Below, piece after piece: positions 22,337 through 28,319 of a DNA stretch of 28,319 nt. The notes under the pieces were generated by a model, which was not told the origin of the DNA, did no database searches, and worked only from the letters and a program-made list of their open reading frames with translations. Each line of letters opens with the position of its first letter. The stretch's first letter is position 1. Position numbers and translations under genes: made by a program. The DNA is from Bacillota bacterium (GTDB lineage Bacteria > Bacillota_A > Clostridia > Lachnospirales > Lachnospiraceae): NCBI GenBank assembly GCA_023443625.1, contig JAEZTQ010000047.1, positions 1 to 28,319 on the forward strand, in the 5' to 3' direction.

Positions 22337-22920
22337 CGTATCACCACTTTCTTTTTAAATAATGCCGTTAGTCTCATATTGAATTTTTTGGTTACTATAA
22401 CAATTTTTTTTGCTAAATCTATTGTAACAATTCCCAATAACAATGAAATACCTATTGAAGCAATACCTGTTCCTAACTGAAGGATTCCCACAGAAGCGCT
22501 TTTTGCTATGACAAAGGGGGAGCCAATAATTCCAACAATTGATGTTGCTAAGAATCCAGCACAGCCGGCTCCGGTAGTGATAGGAACACACCAGATTATT
22601 ATATAAATTGATATTACGAATAGTACAACCGAAAGAAGTATACTGCCCCATAATGGGAACCCTATAATGATTAGTATTATATTTAAGATTTTATTATTTG
22701 TATTAGGCAGATTGAATTTAACACTATCGTAACTATCTAAAAGCTCTTCTGCAATGTTCTTAGGAAAACCAATTTTTTTCACAGCATCCTCTTCGGTAAT
22801 ACCGTTTTCTACATAGTCGGATATTATTTCATCATAATAGACAATAAATTTTTGTTTTTCTGAATTATTCATTTTTTGTAAATATAATGTTAGCTCGCTC
22901 AAAAACTCTGCTTTATTCAT
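22333..22920 (-). CDS. HAAS domain (DUF1700-type) membrane protein
   Basis: A 195-residue protein. The N-terminal 65 residues form a helical HAAS domain with the usual pattern LTLYLQKMNNSEKQKFIVYYDEIISDYVENGITEEDAVKKIGFPKNIAEELL. It is followed by three or four hydrophobic segments (about 78-110, 113-138, 144-168) that should span the membrane and a basic C-terminal tail. HAAS proteins usually accompany a PadR repressor and are thought to pass on a membrane or envelope signal; the mechanism is not known. It overlaps the PadR gene by 8 bases and the third gene by 4, so the three are one operon. The N-terminal ATG is the best start. Confidence 0.8.
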   Translation of the reverse strand: MNKAEFLSELTLYLQKMNNSEKQKFIVYYDEIISDYVENGITEEDAVKKIGFPKNIAEELLDSYDSVKFNLPNTNNKILNIILIIIGFPLWGSILLSVVLFVISIYIIIWCVPITTGAGCAGFLATSIVGIIGSPFVIAKSASVGILQLGTGIASIGISLLLGIVTIDLAKKIVIVTKKFNMRLTALFKKKVVIR

Positions 22921-23230
22921 TATAAGATGCTCCTTTAATAAAATAATATATTTCCATTACTTGCTTCCATTCGTCTAGAAATTCATCAATATACTCTTTT
23001 CCTTTGTCGGTTATCTGATAATATTTTCTCAAACGACTGTTGTGTTCCACAGAATATGTTTTAAGATAAGATCCACTTTCTAGCCTTTTTAATATGGGAT
23101 ATAAGGTTGATTCTGACATTTCAATACAGCTTGATATGTCTTTAATTATCTGATATCCATATGAATCTGATTTTTTAAGGACGGCTAGCACACAAAATTC
23201 CAACAAACCTTTTTTTAACTGAATATCCAT
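22913..23230 (-). CDS. PadR family transcriptional repressor (HAAS operon)
   Basis: A 105-residue PadR winged-helix regulator with the start KKGLLEFCVLAVLKKSDSYGYQIIKDI, recognition region SESTLYPILKRLESGSYLKTY (about 38-58), and a C-terminal dimerisation helix containing YYQITDKGKEYIDEFLDEW. It is distinct in sequence from the PadR protein at 5266-5610, so the two modules are not a recent duplication. The minus-strand promoter (23253-23281) carries an inverted repeat that fits an autoregulatory operator. It should repress the whole three-gene operon until a signal is present. Confidence 0.88.
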   Translation of the reverse strand: MDIQLKKGLLEFCVLAVLKKSDSYGYQIIKDISSCIEMSESTLYPILKRLESGSYLKTYSVEHNSRLRKYYQITDKGKEYIDEFLDEWKQVMEIYYFIKGASYNE

Positions 23231-23249
23231 TTAATACCTCCCTATGTCT

Positions 23250-23281
23250 TATACTATACAATGCATAGTATAATGTGTCAA
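23250..23281 (-). promoter_or_regulatory. Promoter with operator of the PadR-HAAS operon
   Basis: On the minus strand TTGACA (23276-23281) and TATAGT (23253-23258) are 17 bp apart. The spacer and -10 contain the inverted repeat TATACTAT (23250-23257) and ATAGTATA (23265-23272) with a 7-base gap, a good PadR operator candidate. The 23282-23535 stretch beyond it holds no feature I can name. Confidence 0.65.
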
Positions 23282-23535
23282 GGGGTATATGTAAATTTAT
23301 ATTTGGATTCATCATTACAACCAACTTTAGTGGTTATTTCCAAAAGGCTGATTACTTCAAATATATAGAAGTGTCTTAATAAATCTGCAATAAAAATGAA
23401 AAGGATTGCAAATTTTTGAAAGCAAATAAACTAGATATCTTAAGGGAATTATGTTATATTTGGGTAAGTTATGGAAAGGTATGGTTTGTTTTAACTAGTG
23501 CCATGCCAATGCTATTTAATATAGGAGGATTTAAT

Positions 23536-24495
23536 ATGCCACTGATTGATATGTCACTGGAAGAATTAAAGAAGTATGAAGGAAGTAGCCCTTGTCCAGC
23601 AGATATTGATGAATATTGGGATAGAGCCATTTCAGAAATGAAGGAAGTTGACCCTCAGGTAGAGTTAATCCCAGCAAAATTTCAAGTGCCTTTTGCAGAA
23701 TGCTACGATCTATATTTTACCGGTGTAAAAGGAGCAAGGGTTCATGCAAAATATATTAGGCCAAAGAACAGTATAGAGAAACACCCGGCAATTGTACAAT
23801 TTCATGGCTATTCCGGTAATTGCGGCGATTGGCAGGATAAACTAAGCTATGTAGCTATGGGATATTCCATTGCTGCTATGGATTGCAGAGGTCAGGGAGG
23901 ACTGTCTGAGGATGTTGGTGGTGTAAAAGGTAATACATATAAAGGACATATTATTAGGGGATTAGATGGATGTGCAGACAATCTATTATTTCGCCATATT
24001 TTCTTAGATACAGCTCAATTAGCAGGCATTGTCATGAGCATGCCGGAAGTGGATGAAGACAGAGTGGGAGCCCTCGGAGGTTCTCAAGGTGGGGCTCTTA
24101 CCTTGGCTTGTGCCGCTTTAGAACCAAGAATCAAGAAATTGGCACCATTTTATCCCTTCCTATGTGATTATAAGAGAGTTTGGGAGATGGATTTAGCCAA
24201 AGATGCTTATTTAGAGCTGAGAGATTATTTTAGACAGTTTGATCCAAGGCATGAAAGAGAAGATGAGGTATTCATGAAATTAGGCTATATTGATTTGCAA
24301 AATATAGTTAAGAGGATACAAGGAGAGGTATTTATGAATGTAGGATTAATGGATACCATCTGTCCACCATCCACTCAATTTGCAGCCTATAATAAAATTA
24401 CTTCAAAGAAGTCTGTAGATATATATCCTGATTATGGACATGAATATATTCCTGAGGCATCGGATAAGGTATATGAATTTATGATGAATTTATAA
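23536..24495 (+). CDS. CE7 acetyl esterase (acetyl xylan esterase/cephalosporin-C deacetylase family)
   Basis: A 319-residue alpha/beta-hydrolase of carbohydrate esterase family 7, which removes acetyl groups from small oligosaccharides. The three CE7 hallmarks are present: RGQ (118-120), GGSQGG with nucleophile S183, and HE with H302; D273 in LMDTICPP is the acid residue. There is no signal peptide, so it works in the cytoplasm, as CE7 enzymes commonly do. The start is the ATG at 23536, which has AGGAGG 9 bases upstream and gives the standard CE7 length; an upstream in-frame TTG would add 40 residues that do not look like the family. It shares a long terminator region with the convergent AraC gene. 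Confidence 0.9.
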   Translation: MPLIDMSLEELKKYEGSSPCPADIDEYWDRAISEMKEVDPQVELIPAKFQVPFAECYDLYFTGVKGARVHAKYIRPKNSIEKHPAIVQFHGYSGNCGDWQDKLSYVAMGYSIAAMDCRGQGGLSEDVGGVKGNTYKGHIIRGLDGCADNLLFRHIFLDTAQLAGIVMSMPEVDEDRVGALGGSQGGALTLACAALEPRIKKLAPFYPFLCDYKRVWEMDLAKDAYLELRDYFRQFDPRHEREDEVFMKLGYIDLQNIVKRIQGEVFMNVGLMDTICPPSTQFAAYNKITSKKSVDIYPDYGHEYIPEASDKVYEFMMNL

Positions 24496-24500
24496 TGCTA

Positions 24501-24617
24501 ATAATAAAACCCCTAGAGTAACAAGGAAATGATGTGACCCCATATGTTAGCCCTATAATTCTAACATATAGGAGTCAGAGTTACATTATTTCCTTGTTAC
24601 TTTGGGGGTTTTATTAT
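24501..24617. terminator. 117-nt hairpin between CE7 gene and AraC gene
   Basis: Paired blocks: 24501-24513 with 24605-24617 (13 bp), 24517-24530 with 24588-24601 (14 bp), and an inner stem around CATATGTTAG/CTAACATATA (24541-24570). The outer arms end in TTTTATTAT, so termination in both directions is plausible. The length is unusual for a terminator. Confidence 0.6.
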
Positions 24618-24682
24618 CCAAAGATATTTATGTTGCTTGTAATAGAATGAGTTTATTTAAGCAAAATTGCTAACCATATTAT

Positions 24683-25504
24683 TTAGACGCCTCGCAATTG
24701 TCTGAATTGAAGAGGGGATACGGTTTCATGTTCTTTAAAAATGGTACAGAAATAACTTACATCCTTATATCCAACTGCAGAAGCAATATCTCGGATTCTC
24801 AAATTCGGTTCCTGAATGAGTAATTTTTTTGATACTTGCAGACGAAGCTGAATTAAATATTGCACTGGACTCATGCCAAAGGTGGTTTTAAAAAGCTTAC
24901 AGAGATGATGTGTGGATATATGGATGGTCCCTGCCAGGTCTTCCAAGGTAATATCTCTAGAATAATGCTCTTCCATATAGGCAATCACAGGTTTTAATTT
25001 GTTGAGGGTCTTATTGTTATGAGAGGGAGATATTGTAAACTTTTTGCTTTGTTTGAGCAGTACTAAAAACTGATAGAGAGTTGCGGATGAATCTGAGACT
25101 TTTTCCATATTATCTTGTTTTAACTGCTGTTCCATATGTGTATAAAGAGATAAGCAAACTTCAGAATCCTGCGGCTCAAATATCTCCCAAGGATTGATAT
25201 GAAATAACTCTAATAGTGTTGGTAGGTAAGAGCCATCAAAGGTAACCCAGTAGATTTCCCAGGGTTCTTTCGTTGGATGGTAGGAATGGGGAATGCCTGG
25301 AGAAAAGAAAAATCCAGTACCTTCTTGGATGGGATAATTTTTACCTCCAATGTTAAGTACCCCTGCACCTTTATTACAATAGGTCCATTGATATTGGGTA
25401 AAACCCTTTGGACGAAAGATGGCTTCTTGATTTTCTTGTATACCAAGTCCTTTAATATAGAGTGGCAGAAGTTTGTCCCGTTGTGTTATTCTTGTAAATA
25501 GCAT
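24683..25504 (-). CDS. AraC family regulator, probable activator of the GH112 gene
   Basis: A 273-residue AraC-type regulator. The N-terminal cupin domain (about 1-150) includes GTGFFFSPGIPHSYHPTKEPW and IYWVTFDGSYL. The C-terminal DNA-binding domain (about 170-273) has two helix-turn-helix units: ITLEDLAGTIHISTHHLCKLFKTTFGMSPVQYL and LRIRDIASAVGYKDVSYFCTIFKEHETVSPLQFRQL. AAGGAGG lies about 6 bases before the ATG. It is divergent from the GH112 gene, separated by 211 bp that contain an 18-bp near-palindrome (25627-25644), so it likely regulates the phosphorylase in response to a galactoside; the ligand is not readable. The distance from the CE7 gene is small and the two are convergent. Confidence 0.88.
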   Translation of the reverse strand: MLFTRITQRDKLLPLYIKGLGIQENQEAIFRPKGFTQYQWTYCNKGAGVLNIGGKNYPIQEGTGFFFSPGIPHSYHPTKEPWEIYWVTFDGSYLPTLLELFHINPWEIFEPQDSEVCLSLYTHMEQQLKQDNMEKVSDSSATLYQFLVLLKQSKKFTISPSHNNKTLNKLKPVIAYMEEHYSRDITLEDLAGTIHISTHHLCKLFKTTFGMSPVQYLIQLRLQVSKKLLIQEPNLRIRDIASAVGYKDVSYFCTIFKEHETVSPLQFRQLRGV

Positions 25505-25626
25505 GGCTCCTCCTTAAAAAATATCAATATAGCCATATTATAGAACAAAATGCTTATATTGAATAGGGGTTTTAAATGGATTATGATAATCATAGAACTA
25601 ATAAAAATAACAGTAAATGATACCAA

Positions 25627-25644
25627 ATTGCTTATATAGGCAAT
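25627..25644. promoter_or_regulatory. Near-palindrome in the AraC/GH112 divergent gap
   Basis: ATTGCTTATATAGGCAAT is an 18-bp palindrome with one mismatched pair, between the divergent AraC and GH112 genes. No firm promoter hexamers are seen for GH112 (TTGGTG at 25647-25652 lacks a good -10), which would fit dependence on an activator. Confidence 0.35.
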
Positions 25645-25715
25645 CCTTGGTGAAAACATTCTGCATATAACATAGTTAAAGGCAACTTAATTAATTTACA
25701 AGGAGAATGGACAAT

Positions 25716-27881
25716 ATGAATAAGAAGAAAGGTAGTTTTACCTTACCAGGAGAATCCGGTTATGAAGAGTTAACTCTACAATTGGCAGAAAAATGGGGAG
25801 CGGATGTAATTCGTGATAGCGATGGTACTGTGCTATCGGATGATATTATCAATGCTGGCTATGATATCTATTCCACCATTTGTATTATTAGAGATCATAA
25901 TGCATGGGCTAAGGAAAATCAGGATAAATTGCAGCAGAGCTTTTTAATGACCAGCCCTAAGGTTGCAGTGGAAAATAAGGTGAGTATTGCTCTTATGGAG
26001 GATTATTTTGGGGAGCAGTTTAAAATTAATGATTCAGAGGACGGTATTAAGTACTGGCAGGTTTTTGACAGAACGACTAATGAGGAAATCACAAGAGATA
26101 AATGGAGCTATGATAAAGAGACAGGTAGTGTTACTCTTACAGATATAAAACCTTGGCATAAGTATACAGTGAATTTTATGGCCTATAGAATTTGGGAAGA
26201 GATATCCATGTATAACCATACAGCCAACAACTGGGATAAAGAGCATTTGATGCAAATTGACCCTATGCATGAGGAGACCCAGAAGTATTTATTAGATTGG
26301 TTGGAGAAATGGTGCCTAGATCATAAGCAGACCAATGTTGTTCGTTTTACCTCCATGTTCTATAATTTTGTTTGGATTTGGGGAAGCAGTGAAAATAACA
26401 GACATTTGTTCACTGATTGGGGTTCTTATGATTTTACTGTAAGTCCATTAGCTCTTGATAAATTTGAGAAAAAATATGGCTATAGAATGACTTCGGAAGA
26501 TTTTATCAATCAAGGTAAATTGAATGTATCCCATATTCCATGTAATAAGCGTAAAGCTGACTGGATGGAGTTTATCAATGATTTTGTAATTAGCTTTGGC
26601 AAGAAATTAATTGATATTGTTCACAAGCATAATAAGCTTGCTTACGTCTTCTATGACGATAGCTGGGTGGGAATCGAACCTTATAATGGCAAGTTTAAAG
26701 AGTTTGGCTTTGATGGATTAATCAAATGTGTCTTCTCTGGATATGAAGCAAGACTTTGTGCCGATGTAGAGGTTAAAACTCATGAGTTAAGACTGCATCC
26801 TTATCTATTCCCTATCGGACTAGGTGGTGCACCAACCTTTATGGAGGGTGGAAATCCTACCTTAGATGCCCAAAATTATTGGATCAATATTAGACGAGCC
26901 TTACTTCGTGTGCCAATTGATAGAATTGGACTGGGGGGATACCTTCATCTGACACAACCTTTTCCAGATTTCAATGATTACATTGAAAAAATTGCCGATG
27001 AGTTTCGTTTGATAAAGGACCTTCATGATGCTGGAGAGCCTTATAAGATAAAGACAAGAGTTGCAGTTTTACACAGTTGGGGAAAAATCCGTTCTTGGAC
27101 CTTATCCGGACATTTCCATGAAACCTATATGCATGATTTAATTCATGTAAATGAAGCTCTTTCTGGTTTGCCTGTGGATGTGAAATTTATTAATTTTGAA
27201 GATATTAAACAAGGTGCTTTAGAGAATGTTGATGTTGTAATCAATGCAGGTGCTGCGGGCAGTGCTTGGAGCGGTGGTGAACATTGGATGGACGATAATG
27301 TTGTTGAAATCCTAACAAAATGGGTTTATGAAGGTGGTGCATACCTTGGTATCAATGAGCCCTCTGCAGTGGAAGGCTATGATTATTATTTCAGAATGGC
27401 CCATGTCCTAGGTATAGATAAGGATACAGGTGCAAGGGTTTGCCATGGCAAATGGAAATATAACCTAACAGAAGCTAAGAATTTACTTCCTGACAATTAT
27501 TCCATTAAAGGAAAAGATAACATCTATCTTACTGATGGTAAGGCTGCCGTTTTAGCGGAAGATGAGGGAAGACCTACTCTAACAGCTTATTCCTTTGGTA
27601 AAGGTATGGGATTATACATGCCATCCTTTGAGATGACCCAAGAAAATGCCAGAATGTTACTAAATATCATTCTATATGCTGGTAAAGAAGAGTTAGATAC
27701 ATTATACATTACAAACAATCCTTTCACAGAATGTACCTACTATCCAGATAGTAAAACCATGGTAGTAATTAACAACAGTGATAAGGAACAGACCACATCA
27801 GTTAAGACAGAGAATGATTTGATTACCCTAACGATTGAACCTTTTGATAGTAAGATTGTTAGTGGAGAGAATGTATTGTAA
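25716..27881 (+). CDS. GH112 D-galactosyl disaccharide phosphorylase
   Basis: A 721-residue phosphorylase of family GH112, which splits a beta-galactosyl disaccharide with phosphate into galactose 1-phosphate and the second sugar. The family start FTLPGESGYEELTLQLAEKWGADVIRDSDGT (8-38), the WIWGSS segment (220-225) and the catalytic region FYDDSWVGIEPY (312-323), whose aspartate (D314 or D315) matches the acid of bifidobacterial lacto-N-biose phosphorylase, are clear. Known GH112 substrates are galacto-N-biose/lacto-N-biose and galactosyl-beta-1,4-rhamnose; organisms such as C. phytofermentans have both types, and sequence inspection alone does not decide here. It has no signal peptide. I chose the ATG at 25716: AGGAG (25701-25705) is 10 bases upstream, whereas the ATG at 25707 touches it. 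The gene is divergent from an AraC regulator. Confidence 0.9.
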   Translation: MNKKKGSFTLPGESGYEELTLQLAEKWGADVIRDSDGTVLSDDIINAGYDIYSTICIIRDHNAWAKENQDKLQQSFLMTSPKVAVENKVSIALMEDYFGEQFKINDSEDGIKYWQVFDRTTNEEITRDKWSYDKETGSVTLTDIKPWHKYTVNFMAYRIWEEISMYNHTANNWDKEHLMQIDPMHEETQKYLLDWLEKWCLDHKQTNVVRFTSMFYNFVWIWGSSENNRHLFTDWGSYDFTVSPLALDKFEKKYGYRMTSEDFINQGKLNVSHIPCNKRKADWMEFINDFVISFGKKLIDIVHKHNKLAYVFYDDSWVGIEPYNGKFKEFGFDGLIKCVFSGYEARLCADVEVKTHELRLHPYLFPIGLGGAPTFMEGGNPTLDAQNYWINIRRALLRVPIDRIGLGGYLHLTQPFPDFNDYIEKIADEFRLIKDLHDAGEPYKIKTRVAVLHSWGKIRSWTLSGHFHETYMHDLIHVNEALSGLPVDVKFINFEDIKQGALENVDVVINAGAAGSAWSGGEHWMDDNVVEILTKWVYEGGAYLGINEPSAVEGYDYYFRMAHVLGIDKDTGARVCHGKWKYNLTEAKNLLPDNYSIKGKDNIYLTDGKAAVLAEDEGRPTLTAYSFGKGMGLYMPSFEMTQENARMLLNIILYAGKEELDTLYITNNPFTECTYYPDSKTMVVINNSDKEQTTSVKTENDLITLTIEPFDSKIVSGENVL

Positions 27882-27899
27882 TTTATAGGTTATTAAAAC

Positions 27900-27964
27900 T
27901 GCGGTCATAGCTAAGCTACTACCTCTGTACAGAGATGGTCTGAGGTTGTAATAATTATGCCGCA
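27900..27964 (+). ncRNA. Unclassified structured RNA candidate after the GH112 gene
   Basis: TGCGG (27900-27904) plus CATA (27906-27909) pairs with TATG plus CCGCA (27956-27964) over 9 bp with one bulged T. Inside, ACCTC (27921-27925) pairs with GAGGT (27942-27946) and TAC with GTA. A perfect 12-bp palindrome, CTCTGTACAGAG (27923-27934), offers an alternative hairpin. A terminator hairpin follows only 7 bases later. The shape resembles an aptamer-plus-terminator, but I match no known class. It could also be an untranslated 3' end. Confidence 0.35.
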
Positions 27965-27971
27965 TCAAAAT

Positions 27972-28009
27972 AAAGGCTCTTGTTAGGTGATCTTAGCAAG
28001 AGTCTTTTT
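27972..28009 (+). terminator. Rho-independent terminator downstream of GH112
   Basis: AGGCTCTTGTTA (27974-27985) pairs with TAGCAAGAGTCT (27994-28005), 12 pairs including two G-T wobbles, with an 8-base loop and a run of T. The wobbles mean it folds better as plus-strand RNA. Confidence 0.8.
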
Positions 28010-28015
28010 CTTATT

Positions 28016-28319
28016 GAAGAAAAATGCTCCCCTTTTGAATGCGCACCTTGGCGAATAAGGCAAATGCATTTGCGTAGGAAGTATATGGCTTCGTAACCCA
28101 CTCAGCTATCAACACATTTTCAAACCCACATCAATGGTAAAAAATGGTTGGTAATATAAGCAATAGAATGTTATAATAAATGTTAGATATCTAGGTAGTG
28201 TAAAGTAACGTATGAAAACCCGTAGCCTAAAAAATAGGCTCATTCAGAACCTTGAAAATTGCTAGATATAGTTTTTTGGCATGCTACCGCCGCCCTTGAC
28301 AGCATGGCAAAACAATGCT
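28016..28319. other. Non-coding right edge with palindromes and a GC-rich hairpin
   Basis: No convincing gene. Contents: a perfect 14-bp palindrome, GCAAATGCATTTGC (28060-28073), in a stretch (about 28018-28120) that is open on the minus strand for about 38 codons; a small hairpin GCCTA/TAGGC (about 28224-28238); a hairpin TTTTGGCATGCT (28274-28285) with AGCATGGCAAAA (28301-28312), 11 of 12 pairs, with a GC-rich 15-base loop; and TTGACA at 28296-28301, whose -10 would lie outside the window. The GC-rich loop is unlike the surrounding DNA and suggests an inserted or repeated element. Confidence 0.4.

Noticed and set aside
23416..23535. Longer N-terminus for the CE7 esterase
   Set aside because: It would start at a TTG without RBS, while the ATG at 23536 has AGGAGG and gives the family length.
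25652..25667. cre-like catabolite site before GH112
   Set aside because: The central CG and the 3' CA of a CcpA site are absent.
28200..28319. CRISPR leader or rRNA leader at the right edge
   Set aside because: The stretch reading AACCTTGAAAATTG recalls such regions, but no repeat, spacer or rRNA sequence is inside the window.

Overview
The window looks like part of the chromosome of an anaerobic, spore-forming, low-GC Firmicute, most likely a plant- or glycan-degrading member of the Lachnospiraceae related to Lachnoclostridium/Clostridium phytofermentans. The reasons are AT-rich DNA, strong AGGAGG ribosome binding sites, the oxygen-sensitive class III ribonucleotide reductase NrdDG, an A-type flavodiiron protein, and a set of cytoplasmic glycan enzymes (GH127, GH105, CE7, GH112) paired with AraC regulators. 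No rRNA, tRNA, CRISPR array, transposase or integrase was found.

Layout. 1-1.5 kb: an orphan ParA-type ATPase and a short ParB-like protein that lacks the usual DNA-binding half. 1.5-1.63 kb: copy 1 of an 81-bp intergenic repeat that folds into two hairpins. 1.9-4.6 kb: a chemoreceptor and a short-chain dehydrogenase. 4.7-5.6 kb (minus): a PadR repressor with a DUF2812 membrane protein, controlled by a promoter carrying palindromic operators. 5.9-7.1 kb: flavodiiron protein. 7.2-10.2 kb: a GH127 enzyme and a divergent AraC regulator. 10.3-13.5 kb: copy 2 of the repeat as the leader of an ECF sigma/anti-sigma pair, then a secreted three-repeat protein. 13.6-17.1 kb: a Crp/Fnr regulator divergent from nrdDG, with one operator placed to repress the regulator and activate nrdDG. 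17.2-18.2 kb (minus): GH105. 18.4-21.5 kb: a long hairpin, then two secreted proteins with thiol-hydrolase folds and Ig-like cell-surface domains. 21.6-22 kb: a small unknown protein with three near-identical CxQINxFC motifs behind a sigma-K-like promoter. 22.1-23.2 kb (minus): PadR, HAAS-domain protein and a truncated third gene. 23.5-27.9 kb: CE7 esterase, AraC regulator and a divergent GH112 phosphorylase. 27.9-28.3 kb: non-coding, with structured RNA candidates and a GC-rich hairpin at the edge.

How the parts work together. The four glycan enzymes lack signal peptides, so they should act on imported oligosaccharides: arabinosides (GH127), unsaturated rhamnogalacturonan pieces (GH105), acetylated sugars (CE7) and galactosyl-hexosamine or galactosyl-rhamnose disaccharides (GH112). 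No transporter lies in the window. The rest is anaerobic housekeeping (nrdDG, FprA), sensing (chemoreceptor, ECF/anti-sigma, two PadR modules) and cell-surface proteins. The most interesting unexplained items are the duplicated structured element, the triple Cys-motif small protein, and the Crp/Fnr switch at nrdDG. All calls come from reading the sequence; no database search was run.
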